From Ipomoea triloba (Eukaryota; Streptophyta; Magnoliopsida; Solanales; Convolvulaceae): a DNA stretch of 64,000 bases. Shown in pieces: positions 1 to 12,100 of this stretch. The notes under the pieces were generated by a model, which saw only the letters and a list, made by a program, of their open reading frames with translations, had not been told where the DNA came from and did no database searches. Every line of letters starts with the position of its first letter. Within the stretch, counting starts at the first letter, position 1. The translations under genes were made by a program, and so were the position numbers. The DNA lies in NCBI RefSeq assembly GCF_003576645.1, contig NC_044919.1, positions 29,898,403-29,962,402 of the forward strand. The letters run 5' to 3'.

Positions 1-64
<64 letters not shown>
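1..64. repeat. (TA)n microsatellite at window edge
   Basis: Pure alternating TA over the first 64 bases. It may continue outside the window. Confidence 0.95.
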
Positions 65-68
<4 letters not shown>

Positions 69-2198
69 TGTGTACACTTTGTGTACACACTATAATAAAA
101 CAAAAAAAAATAAAAAATAAAAAAACAAAAGTCCGCTGGCCGACCCGCAAAAGCCGCCAAAAATTAGGCCAACTGTGGGGCGGGTCGGACCGCTTTGACA
201 GTACTACCCCTAGTAAGTAGTAACACTTCTTATAATATTTTTCTATTAGAAATGATATTTTGGACAATTTTATATGAAATCAATAAGACTCAACGTTTAA
301 CCATGACCCTCGCAAATCCAAAGGTAAAAAGACTATCTTCAAGTAGGTCATCACAAATCTCTCGAGGTGCTCCACTAACTACTCAATACCTTGCCACTAA
401 ATAAAGTTTAGAGGTTAATCAACTCAAAAAGACTCCTATATATTATTGATAAACATTGAATTTTGTATATCAAAATAGGTAAAAGTCCATTACAAACCAA
501 TGGCTTTATCAGGACAGGGTCCACCATAACCCGAGTATAGCAATATAAAACGAGATAGGAAAGTAATGCTTTATTGGAGGCGTGAGGTCCAACAGAATAC
601 ACAAGAAGCCCGTAGACGGCCCACGAAGTGGCCCAATAAACTAATGAACGGATATATACATCGAAGAATATAATAATAAATAACTAAGGAAAAAGACTAA
701 GCTATAACAACCTAAATACCAATACTCGAACCCAAGACCGCTGAACAGAAAGAAAAAGGACTTGACCGCTAAGGCACAAGAGTCTTCATGTCTTTGTTGT
801 GTGCCCTAAACAAGCTGAGAATCTCCTTATTTATACTACTACACCGCATCTCTACCCTCCACTCGTATGACCTATCATATCAATCATCCCCAACCAACCA
901 CGTACCCCTACCCCCGTCAGTCGCCCCTATGCATGCCCATGCCCGGACGCGCCATACACACCCACGACGCCACGTGCATGGCCACCCCCAACACACTCCT
1001 CGGACATTGCACCACTCTGCCACCACATATGGCCAACCACGACCCATGACCCCGCTAACTCCACGACGTGAGCTCCCACCCACCTGAGGCCTCCGCCGCA
1101 ACCCCTTCTGGCATCGACGACCCTCGCTGCCTGCCACACCCGGCTCAACCGCCATAGAGTCCAGCCAGTCTAGCTATGCATCCCCTACTACTTCCTCACC
1201 CTGGACCGTGTATAATAGCTAAGTGGGCCAAGCCCAACCCCTAATATCCCATTACAAACTATTTGAGTTTGGCATAATAGGCCCAATAAAGTATGAGTTA
1301 TTGCACCAATTAAGTCTAATAAAAATGAATATTTTAATATGAATGGTATAGGCTCAAGTGGCCCAAAAAGCCCCTATAATAGTGAAGGCCCAAAAGACAT
1401 ATGACAATATAATCCTTAGAATTAATTCGGTCAAAGCAATAATTAAAGTAGTTGTTACACATTAAATAAATGTAATAAATAGAGATCATGAAATTATGGA
1501 AAGTCAATCAGTAAGCCCCAATTATCTCATCATACCTAAATTACCTCGTCACCGTTCAATTATCTTCTCATCCTTAAATTACTTCATCTTACTTATTATG
1601 TCGTCCCTTCAATGAAGGCAATTGCCCCTAATGCTCATCAATCTATCATTATTACTCAATTACTAAATGTGAAAACCTGAAAAAGTCTTAGAATTGTAGG
1701 TTTTAGTGTTCACGTTTACATAGTAAAGTTGGTGATAATTACAAAAATGTCATTGCGTTTTTTTCTTTCTTAAATTTGATTTGATCCGCTCCATTTTTTT
1801 CATATGTAAAGCTGAAATTGTATTTGTATTCACTTATTATATCATTTTTGTGTTATTTGTATTCACTTATTATATCCGTTTATCTTGTATAATTTAAAAA
1901 GTATAGTAAATTGAACTTCTTTATGGACTAGTGCTTTGGGGATTCAAATGCATTAGCATCTCATTGTTTTATTTTTTTAATGGATTTTTATTTGTATGTT
2001 TGTGTATGGAACTACATGATGTATAATAAAATTGTAATAATGTGTTTGGTTCTATTGATTATTCTAAAAATAATGTAGAAAGAATAATTTTGAGAACAAT
2101 TAGTTCTTGTCCTTGTGGTTCTTTGGTATGGTTATTGCTCTAATTACAATATTCAATAGCACAAATGGATTGCACACACAAACTATAATAATCACTGT
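65..2198. other. Intergenic, no gene recognised
   Basis: AT-rich DNA with one GC-rich patch at about 870-1170, which gives His/Pro-rich reading frames on both strands that look like composition rather than coding. I recognise no protein family, splice pattern or RNA gene. The GC patch may come from an old retrotransposon, but nothing diagnostic remains. Confidence 0.5.
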
Positions 2199-2564
2199 CA
2201 CTGTTGCAAAAATCCCCCGCTTAGGCGTCTACCTAGGTGGCCGGCCGCCTAGTGCCTAACTCGGTCGACTAGGCCGAGTTGGCGGCCGACTCGGTAAAAT
2301 TCAGCTGAGTTAACTTGCCCAACTCAGCAAAGTTAACCGAGTTAACTCGGGCGAGTCGGTCTTATTAATTTTTTTATTACATTTATATATATTTAAACTT
2401 ATTTATTTATATAAATAAGAGAAGTAATATATATATATATATGACATATACCCACACACATGCATTATTTTTTTGTTTTTATAGGTCGCAGCCTAGGTAC
2501 CACATAGATCGCTTAAGCGATGAGCGCTAGTCTAATCGTCCGACTAGCGCCTACTGCAACCATG
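2199..2564. mobile_element. hAT-like MITE with 8-bp target duplication
   Basis: A 366-bp segment flanked by the perfect 8-bp direct repeat ATCACTGT (2191-2198 and 2565-2572). The ends are imperfect inverted repeats (CACTGTTGC at the left; CATGGTTGC read inward from the right). An 8-bp duplication with CA-starting ends fits hAT elements. The interior is rich in CTAGGCGGCC and CGAGTT-type palindromes and has no reading frame, so it is non-autonomous. Confidence 0.7.
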
Positions 2565-2790
2565 ATCACTGTAGTTGATGTTAATTTATAACTAAATTTG
2601 ACTAATACATCAATATTAAAACACAATATTTTTTTAATAGTTACTTTTCTACTATATATGTCTTTTTTTTTTTGTTGGTTATAGATTTTTTCAAGTTGAT
2701 TAAATTTGGTTCAACATATTTCAAATGACATTATATTAAAAAAAATGTGAAATTTTAGTGGGAGTAAAGAGATTTTTTTTATTGAATTTA

Positions 2791-3217
2791 GGATGTGTTT
2801 GGTAACCCGGAAAATGATTTTCGAAAATCATTTTCCGGGCTTTCAGTGTTTGGCAACATCCAGAAAATGTGGTCAACGGAAAACATTTTTTGTTGACCAC
2901 GGAAAAGGAGCTCATTTTTCCAGAAAATGACTTCCAGCTCTTTTTTTTTTTCCGGAAGTCATTTTTCGGTGCGATGTTTTTTTTTTTTTTGTAAAAAAAA
3001 ATTATTTCTAATTTCTAATAAATATTATTAGTTTATATATTTTTATACTAAATAAAATAATAAAAATATATAATTATACATTTCTACTCATTTTCAGGAA
3101 AATAAACCAAACACACACAGACAGTTTCCAGAGTACATCCAAACATTGAAAATGAACTCATTTTCTGGAAAATGACTCATTTTTCAGAAGTCATTTTCCT
3201 GCTTTCTAAACACACCC
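2791..3217. mobile_element. Tourist-like (PIF/Harbinger) MITE
   Basis: A 427-bp element with terminal inverted repeats of the GGRTGTGTTTGG / AAACACACCC type, flanked by TTA on both sides (2788-2790, 3218-3220), the usual 3-bp target of PIF/Harbinger. The interior is full of CATTTTCCGG/AAAATGA hairpins. The flanking DNA is tandemly duplicated, and the second copy near 3285-3310 shows the unoccupied site. Confidence 0.75.
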
Positions 3218-3877
3218 TTAGTCAATTTGAATAAATTATGACATTATATTTAAAAAGGTGAAATTTTAGTAGGAGTAAAGAAATTTTTTATTGAATTTAG
3301 TCAATTTGAATAAATTGAAAAACTAAAAGTGATCATATTAATAATTGATAGTAAAAAGTATAATATTATTATAATCAAAAATTACAAACTGAATCAATCT
3401 TTTTCAAAAGTATTGCATGAAATCAAGTTTCTGAACTATATTGATATGTATATGAATAATGTTCAAACTTTAAAAAAAATCATGTAATAATTAAATTGTA
3501 GTTATAAAATTTTTATTAGATTTAAGTGTGATATTAATTATTAGAGTTGCAAGGTTGAATATTACACGCACTTGCAAAATTTTTGCGAGTGTAGGGATGA
3601 GGTTGGAATTTCAATCATTACCCGCGCGGGTGTGGGGAGTGGGATGGAAATGCGGGTTCCTCGCCCCATTGCCATTCATAAAAAAAGATTGATAAGTGAA
3701 GTGAGACACCGGTAAAAATAAACATAATGATTATTGAAGTTAAAAAAAAAATATCGAAGTGATCATATATATGGCAGGTATGTGACATTATGACAAAGAT
3801 CATGATTAAAGGTAGGTAGGTAAACGTGGTGTGTGTGAATAAGCGGGAATGTTGTAAAAAAAAAAAAGTAAGTGGTG

Positions 3878-4073
3878 GTTGGATATGAGTTGGCGGATAA
3901 TTGCATCGGGATAGGTAAATCAAGTTGGATAAGTGTGTAGTTGGATATGAGTTGGCGGATATATATGAATTACATCAAGATATGTAAATCGAGTGGGGTA
4001 AGTGTGTAGTTGGATATGAGTTGGCGGATGTGGATTATATCAGGATAGGTGAATCGAGTGCGGTAAGTGTGTA
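3878..4073 (+). repeat. Minisatellite, three units of 62-69 bp
   Basis: Three imperfect tandem units, each beginning GTTGGATATGAGTTGGCGGAT and ending in AAGTGTGTA, start at 3878, 3940 and 4009. A decayed continuation begins at 4074. No coding potential. Confidence 0.8.
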
Positions 4074-5041
4074 GTTGAGTCACATTGATATGAAACATAA
4101 TGATAGGTAGATAAATGAAAGTATGTAGATATGTGAAATGAGAACTTATGAAATCAATATATACTATGTATGCATATAGAGCTATTAAAGAAATCCTTAT
4201 TGTTGTAGTAAGTGTATACTACATGGAGGATATCATTTGTTGTTTAATACATTCGAGAGATTGTAGAATGAACATGTGATTTATCATCTAAAGTTATAGA
4301 TTATCTCACAATCTCAAAATCTTTGGTGATCTTACATATTAGTGATGATAAAGTCACTTAGATACATATATTGTTATATTTTTATATGCATGATTAGTTA
4401 ATATATAAAATTTATGTAAAATACCTATAATATATACACTTGAAACAACAACATCATTATATATTTACTTCAATGGGTGCTCACAATTTCATATTTGTTT
4501 TACTAAGAACAAAATTATTAAAGAGTGTTGTATGCACACACAATTCTAGTAATTTGTCAAATATGTTCATCTTTGATTGTATTTAAATAGATAAATCTAT
4601 AATCAAAAGATGTCGGATTTTTGTGATTCTTGATGCTATGGGATCATTGGTTAAGGTAGCATCATATCCAACATAGAGATTTGGATTTGGTTTGAAACAT
4701 TTTCTTATAATACGTAAAAAGTACGTAACGCTCCAAGTAAAGCGTTATATCGCATAGTTATGCTTGTAAATGCAATATCTCACCAACGAAAAATCCAATT
4801 TGCTCAAAAAAATATTCACTAGAAAGCTTATGAAATTCCCTACAAGTTGAACAAAAATTCATCAAAATCCATCAAGTTTTGGTCAAGTTATGGCCGGATC
4901 AATTGAGCACAAAAGCACACCTCTAGTTACCAAAACAGCAACATCTGTATTGAGCCCCAACCAAGGCCTTAGTCACCACGTGTTTTCAGCCGTGGATAGG
5001 ATCTAATCCTACGGGTGGAATTTAAAATTTCGAACGACAGC

Positions 5042-5116
5042 GATCCGGGACGAATTCATCTGGACCAATCAGAGCTCGTCTTTTGGATATACACCCGTGG
5101 GAGCTTGCTATTTAAA
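5042..5116 (+). promoter_or_regulatory. Histone H1 promoter elements
   Basis: Upstream of the H1 start there is a TATA-like TATTTAAA at 5109-5116, a CCAAT box at 5065-5069 and GATCCGGG at 5042-5049. The last matches 7 of 8 bases of the reverse complement of the plant histone octamer CGCGGATC. TATA to ATG is about 140 bp, which fits a short C/T-rich leader. The octamer assignment is tentative. Confidence 0.5.
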
Positions 5117-5252
5117 CCCTCTCCGCCCTCCCTCCTCGGCACAACACCGGAGAACGGAAATAAAATAGCATAGTTCTAGCTCTCTCTCTAGATCTGTTTT
5201 CTCTTTTTTCGGTCCTCTGATCTCTGCTCCTTCCCAAACCCTAGGCGTCGAA

Positions 5253-6207
5253 ATGGCTGCTGAGGAACCGGTTGCTATGGTGGAGGTGACGGCTGACCCG
5301 GCCGAATCTGAGCCCTCCAAGGAGGAGGAGGCGGCCCCTGCTCCGGCCAAGGTCACCAAGGCTAAGAAGGCTAAGGAGACCAAGGCTAAGAAACCTGCTG
5401 CTCCCAGGAAGAGGAACCCTAGCCACCCTCCTTACTTTGAGGTACGGATTCTTTTCATGTTTTCCCCCGACGGTGGAGTTTTGTTTGTTTAGATTTTGAA
5501 CTGGAATTCATTTTTGGTTGAATTTGTTGCAGATGATTCAGGAGGCGATTGTGACTCTGAAGGAGAGGACTGGATCGAGCCAGTACGCGATCCAGAAATT
5601 CATTGAGGACAAGCAGAAGAATCTGCCTCCGAATTTCAGGAAGCTGTTGCTGGTTCAGTTGAGGAAGTTTGTGGCTTCTGACAAGCTCGTGAAGGTGAAG
5701 AATTCGTATAAGATTCCATCGGCTCGGTCGTCTGCTGCCAAGCCTGCTGCTGCCCCGGCCGCTCCGGCCAAGAAGAAGCCTGCTACGGCGGCCAAGCCAA
5801 AGGCTACCAAGGAGAAGAAGGCTGCCGCCCCTGCCAAGCCTAAGCCTAAGCCTAAGGCCAAGGCTGCTGCCAAGCCCAAAGCTGCGGCCAAGCCGAAGGC
5901 GAAGCCCGCTGCTAAGGCTAATCCAGCTCCCAAGGCTAAGGCTGTTGCGGCTAAGCCCAAGGCGGCTGCGGCTAAGGCTAAGCCAAAGGCAGCTGCGAAG
6001 ACCAAGGCTGCAGCCAAGCCAAAGAAGGAGCCGGCGGCTAAGGTTGCCAGGACGGCCACCCGATCAACCCCGAGCGGCAAGGCTGCTCCTGCCAAGGCTG
6101 CGCCGAAGAAGGCTACTCCTGTAAAGAAGGCTCCGGCTAAGGGCGTGAAGCCCAAGTCCGTCAAGTCGCCGGTGAAGAAAGCGACGGCCAGGAAGGGGAG
6201 GAAGTGA
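5253..6207 (+). CDS. Linker histone H1 (two exons)
   Basis: Exons 5253-5441 and 5533-6207 flank a 91-bp GT-AG intron. Joined, they encode about 287 residues. The intron falls just after the start of the globular domain (PPYFE then MIQEAIVTLKERTG), a common position in plant H1 genes. The winged-helix globular domain spans roughly residues 58-127 and includes the SSQYAIQKFIE and LPPNFRKLLL segments. The N-terminal tail is acidic then lysine-rich. The C-terminal tail, about 150 residues, is almost only Lys, Ala and Pro with repeated AKPKA-type blocks, as expected for a DNA-binding linker tail. The protein binds nucleosome entry/exit DNA in the nucleus and compacts chromatin. The start is the first ATG after the leader. 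The family is certain; the subtype is not resolved. Confidence 0.96.
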
Positions 6208-9200
6208 TCTGGAAGCTGGTAGATAGATAGGGTGGGGGGATCAGGTTTTGATTTAGGGGTACTCTTGTAAATTTCCCTAATCGTTATGGGTTAATCTGGT
6301 TCTAGAACCGGAATTCTTTTTCCGCCAATCGTTATTTTTCTTACCAGTCGTCTCCTCCAATGTAAGGATTAAAGCAATTCTAGCTTCAATGTAGTTCTTC
6401 ATATAGCAATGATATCAAAATTTCGTTCTCCAATACTACACCATAATTAGCGAGTTAGGCGTTTTCATTTTCACGCCGCTATTCAGAATCCAAAATCGGA
6501 TGCATTAGGGTTCTAAACTCCTAAAAAGGTTAACGCGTTCTTCCTTATCGATCACACCGAATATCGGAACCAGGATTTCAACTTAATCGTGAACACAGCT
6601 GTTTCATTACCTGGAATTCGACGATGAAGCGTTTAGACGCAATAAAGCTGCGATGATTGGTGATCATAAACAAAGTGCTGGTCTTTAGGTAATTTACTGT
6701 CCTGCACGAATGAATTTAGCTTTTCCTCGCGTATTTTATGGCTTTCTTCACGCTTCAAAATACCTTTATAACCAATCTAAGGTAGAATATGCGGCGTAAT
6801 AGATTGTCTCTCACTGCACTTCAGTTTAAGCAATGCAAATTATTGTTTCTGCCACCATTCATCACCTCTGTGGTTATTCCAGTGACTTAACAACTGTTTC
6901 CTATTATGTCAAGCAAGTTAATTAATGTGGTTCTGCATTTTTTTTTGCATCCATTTCACTGAAAGATTGAATAGTTTTCCTGTTCTAGTGTTCTCAATTT
7001 TCAATGTACTTAATTTGTTGAAGTTGTATCTTATTTAAGGGGTTGCCCTAATTAGAACTTGTACATAAATGATCTCACGATAATTAAAATCATAACCTGT
7101 AAAGTGATCTTTGAGCAACAAGCTCATAGAAAAAAGAAAATGAATTAAATGGAATGAAAATTATTATGATTAGATCCAGGTTAAGCTTTTCTTCTAAATT
7201 TCCTTAGGTACTCTATAACCATCACTTTCTATTTGTTATCATCACTGCTTAAAATGGAGTTTAGTACTTTAAATATGCTATGACTTTCTTAACTTGCCGG
7301 ATTACTAATTTTGTTGTGTCTATATTTGACTCCTTCCTTTTTATGCTTTCCTGTTAGTGTTAGACACTTCCATTACTCTTAATGATCATGTTAATTGTGA
7401 TAGTTGGTGATTCCTGTACCTTATCTAATTAGTTGAGCACAGTTTTTCTAGGACTGCTGATGCTAGACAGGAGAAGGGTGAAAGTCAGTTGTGTTATTTT
7501 GAAGTGAATGGACATTTGATTTAGAATGATAGTATCAAAGATAACTTTCTGAGGTTTAGGACCTGTTTCTCGCAACCGTTGATAGAGTTTAGGTCTTTAT
7601 GCCACACTTTCTGGCATGCTGCTTGGCTGACTTAGTGTGAGCGCAAGCTCAGTTAAGATTCTTACACAGAACATTTTGTGATATCCTCCATTTCTTGTTC
7701 ATTATTGGTCCTGAATCTATCTAATTTACTGCCATACCTTCTGTGCTTACAATGGTTAGAGACAGAAATAGGATGATATTCCAGTTGCTAGAAATGAGGA
7801 TTTTATGGCATGTCAATAAATGATGAAATGTTATATGAGGTAATATATGGAAAATCTTGTTGAAGCCATGCACATTTTTCTTATTTGGAAGTCTTAGCAG
7901 CTTCATGCATGTCAAGTTTAGGAAATTGTAGTGAGCAGGGAAATTACCTGTTGAATAACCTGTCTACTTAAATTGAGAACATTAAAATTTCTGCTGGAGA
8001 TTAGAATCTGCAGGCAAGGGAGCTGATCTGATGGAGCTTTTCAGAAGGTCTAATATGGAGATTCTTTTGTGTTTCTTTTATATCCAGTGCCTCAATCCAT
8101 GTCAAGTTTAGCAAAATGGTCATTGTGCTTTCCAGCTTTTGTTTACTAAGTTAGTCTGCAAGACTGCAACCAACTTAGTGGAAATGTGTTGGTTTTGGTT
8201 AATTTGGCCCTATTTGTTAATGATCTGCATTGGTTTCATGCATGTTTTTACACTAGCAGCAAAACTGATAAGCTAACATGATCCTATTCCCATAGCATAG
8301 ATTAACAACTGGCTTTGTTATGTACATTTGATTCCATGTTTCTTGATTTGCCTCATGTGTTCACACTTTTCACATGCATTGGAAGAAGGATGAAGCTTCT
8401 TTCTTATCAGATCATGGCCATTGTCTGGTGAGCTGCCAGCCTATGGTAGGGATTACTCCAAGGATAGTTGAAATTATTCATATTTGGGGTAAGTTTAGTT
8501 TTCATCGAAATTTTATGTATGATGGTATTACATACGATCAATTGCTTCATCGTGACTTTTCTTTTCACTATCGGTTTCACTTTTATGGTTTAGGATGAGC
8601 AATAGGTTACTAAGCCAATATATGAGTTGTTTTACATTGCTCCTCTTTGATTCATAACCTTAATCTTATCTTGTTGGGGTTGGTCAAGCAAGTAGTTTTG
8701 AATTATGATGCCAAGTCCATTGAGATATTGATTCCATTAATGCCTCATTGAGACATTGAGATTATCTCAATTACCAAATAAAAATTACTCTGTAATTAAT
8801 GATTTTGCATTGTATTTATTTGATATTTGACTTATTATTGGGGAAGATTATTAAAAGAAAAATGATTCTCATTCCTACAATAAGTGATATAATGAAATAA
8901 GAATACATAATGACGATTTCGATCAAAAGATAAGTAAAGTGACATAATGACATAATAATAAATCATGATGATTTCAGTCAAAAGTTAAGTGACAATAAAA
9001 CAATGATGATTGAAGTAAAAAATTATAGAAATGGACATACTGAAAGTAGTTGGCTGATATTATGATAATGCGATATAAATACGTTGTAACAATGATACAA
9101 AGTTAGGTGATTATTAACTCACGCCAAATCTCACCAAAAAAAAAAAAATATAAAACAAAAAAACAAACAAAATCACGCATTTTGCACGCCAAATCTTATA

Positions 9201-9602
9201 CATTTTGCATATTGTTATTCTAAATTCACTCAAGCACCCATGTAATGCCACATCATTAATGTTATATCAATTTTTCTACCATATCATTATATATTATATA
9301 AAATAAAACTTTAAACTATTATCATTATATAATATATCAACTTGTGGTCTGGTGATATAAAATGACTTTTTCAAATGAAAAGTAATGGATTCGAGCTTAA
9401 AAAAAATTCAGTAAAGATTTAATTATATTATTGTTTAGCCAAGTCACATGATTATTGAGGTTATTGGATTGGGTTAAAAATTGTTGCCTTAATCTTAAAA
9501 CTTCGATTTATTGGGTAAGTTCAACTAAATGTTTTAACATTCTAAAATTAACATCTTACATTTTTATCTTAAAAAAAAAAAACATCTTACATTTTATTTG
9601 AG
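6208..9602. other. H1 3' region and intergenic DNA
   Basis: The H1 3' UTR probably ends within the first 200-300 bases. The rest to 9.6 kb is moderately AT-rich, low in obvious repeats, and has only short unconvincing frames (the best is 74 codons near 8374-8598, with no recognisable family). A spliced non-coding transcript cannot be excluded. Confidence 0.4.
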
Positions 9603-10131
9603 AAAAAGGTTAAATAGACCTTTCAACTTTATTTAAACGTGCAATTAGGCTTTTAAACTTTAAAAATTTGTAATTAAACACTCAAACTTGTCATTTTGGG
9701 ACGTCTAAACCCAGTAGCCGATTATTCACATAAAATAACAAGTCATTTAAGATTCCGGCAACATTTCGACGAATAAAAATTCAGGCAACCATAAAAATTA
9801 AAAAAAAATAAAAAAAAATAGGTGTCCGGAGAAGCGACCAAATTTGGCGTCGTCTCCATTGGAGAGGACGACCAACAGTCGCCTTCTTCGGTGGAAATGG
9901 TCGCCAAAATTTATTTTATTATTATTTTTTGTTTTTAATGGTGGTGAACAGTGGTTAGCGGCGGTCAACAATGGTCAATGTTGGTAATTTTACTGGTAAC
10001 TTGTTAGCTACTGGTAAATTAGATTTATTTGACTCATTTTAACAAGTTCGAGTATTTAATTACACATTTTTAAAGTTCAAAGGTCTAATTACACTTTTGA
10101 ATAAAATTAAAGGGTCTATTTGACCATTTTT
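9603..10131. mobile_element. Long-terminal-inverted-repeat MITE (Mutator-like?)
   Basis: The left arm (GGTTAAATAGACC..., then a GTGCAATTAG-type segment) and the right arm (...TCTAATTACAC..., GGTCTATTTGACC) are imperfect inverted repeats of about 100 bp. Between them lies a GC-richer centre with GTCGCC and GGTCG repeats and no reading frame. Long inverted ends fit MULE-derived MITEs. I could not define a clean target duplication. Confidence 0.5.
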
Positions 10132-10589
10132 CTTTTTTATTTTTGACAAATTAGTATGAGTTAACCTTACGATGAGTTAACCTTCTAAACAAGTCAATCT
10201 GGATTTAATTGAATAATTTTACTAGTTTATGGAATTTGAATAGAGTTTTTTTCGAAAAATAAAATAAATTAGGGGATTCAATTACACTATCTTGTTGACT
10301 TAATGGGGCAATTTGATAATTTTTTCTTTGACAAATCTCTATAACTGGAACATGCTTTATCCTAAAAGATCATAGGTAGACAGAGAATCAGTACAGACTT
10401 GCCAGAAGAAGGTTTTCACCTTAGGGCATTCCCATCTGTGGATAATTAGGGGATCATGTCAGTTAATAATCTTCACTTTGATTCAATGCATTGGTGTGGA
10501 GGCAAAAATTAAAGGAAATCATTCTCCTGCAAGATGGAGGATAATGTCAGAACATTAAAAAAAAATAAATAAATAAAAATACACCCAGA

Positions 10590-10660
10590 CGCCGCGCGTC
10601 TGGGCGCAACACTGCGCCCCAGCGGGCGCGTCAGAGTGGCCGCCAGCTGGCGGCCACTTT
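10590..10660. repeat. GC-rich palindrome pair in AT-rich DNA
   Basis: An island in otherwise AT-rich DNA. It holds the hairpin CAGACGCCGCGCGTCTG and, at 10636-10657, a perfect 22-bp palindrome whose half-site is GTGGCCGCCAG. Probably the core of an unclassified repeat. Confidence 0.7.
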
Positions 10661-11792
10661 GACTTCAAATACACTTATTATTATTATTTTTAATTTTTTT
10701 TTTGTTTTTTCTGTCAGATTTTATTTGTTTTTCCTTCTTTCTTTTTTCTTCTTCTTCCCACTTTCTCTTTCCTAATCACACTTACAAAAACTCCTAAAAT
10801 ACCGTGAAAAAACTCCACTGATAATGTTGCTCTTAGGAGGTAACTTGAACTTTGTCATCCTCGACCAAAAAGGGGAGTACGTTTCTTGCAAAATACAATG
10901 AAACTTTTAATCCATTGACTTCACATATGCAATTAGAATGCTCGTAATGGTGGTCATATGACTCATATCCTCCTCTTCAAAGATATCAACAAGGAGGTTT
11001 TTATCCTGTTTTATGAGGATTTAAGTAATATCCCAAAGATGATCTTACAGTGGTGTTTGGACATAGGAAGTCGTTTTCATGTATGACTCAATGGAGCGAT
11101 TCAATACCCCATATTTAATTAGTGATATTTTGAACTTGAATCTTACTAATTAATGATATTTAATTTTATTAAAAAAAATTAGTTTTATACGCGCATTGCG
11201 CGTATGGGTTAATGCCCAATGTTTATATTTAAACAAATATTTGAAAGTATATCAATGCAAGATTATATAGGAGAAGTTTATACATGGGTAATTGAATGTC
11301 GAAATTTTTTATTTAAATATCTAACTCAAAGTATATGAATACAAGATAATATTGAAAATTCATTATAATTATTACTAAAATAAATGTTTGCAACCTTGTA
11401 AAATCGATAGTCTAAATATTTGGTCTAAAAATGACAGTATAAATAAATACTACTTTTCATTTGAATTTTTCTAAGTGTTATTAATTCTCTTTTAAGTAAC
11501 ATTGTCATTGTCTTCATCTTTACTATGTGTTCTTTTCCTTTTCGTTGGTAGTGTGTTATTTGCAATTCGGTTATTGTTGGTAGCATAGATGACAACGTGA
11601 TGCAATGAGATTATGATATAGGAGCTATGGACTTTCCTTTTGTTGTTCTGCTTGGGGTTCATTTGGTTCAACCATTATTGTTGAATGAGTTATTGTGGAT
11701 AAAGAAATTCCTAGTTTAAGAAAAAAAGATTAAATAAATTAATAAATATTTAAAAATTTAAAATATTATATATTCCAAAGATATTAAAAGGT

Positions 11793-12100
11793 AGTTTCTC
11801 GCTTCAATTTGCTGGGTAATGAGTTATTTTAGTACTTTCATTGTCAACAAATCCCAAGTAGTTAATATGATTGGTTTCAAACTATTCTTTTTTATTTTTT
11901 TCATGGTATTAAATAAATACATATTATTAATTTTTTGGTGTAACTACTAATTTATTTAATTCAATAAGAGTAAAATAGAGCGATTCCGCTTCAATTTGTT
12001 GGGTTATTTGAGTACTCTCTTTGTCAACCAATCGCCAAGTAGTTAATATAATTAGATTCAAATTATTTTAAAATTTATTTTTCAAAGTATTAATAAAATA
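11793..12100 (+). repeat. Degenerate tandem duplication of about 185 bp
   Basis: Two diverged copies share CGCTTCAATTTG(C/T)TGGGT, a GAGTACT/TAGTACT-type stretch and AAGTAGTTAATAT(A/G)ATT. The linking segment TAACTACTAATTTATTTAATTCAATAAGAGTAAA recurs once more near 12378-12412. No coding content. Confidence 0.55.

Noticed and set aside
880..1155. Minus-strand frames in the GC-rich patch near 1 kb
   Set aside because: Composition-driven Gly/Arg/Trp text on one strand and His/Pro on the other, without a family or splice signals.
5655..6164. 169-codon minus-strand frame in histone H1
   Set aside because: Ala/Leu-rich antisense shadow of the Lys/Ala/Pro tail.
8374..8598. 74-codon frame at 8.4 kb
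   Set aside because: No family, no neighbouring exons, and no codon pattern distinct from surrounding DNA.
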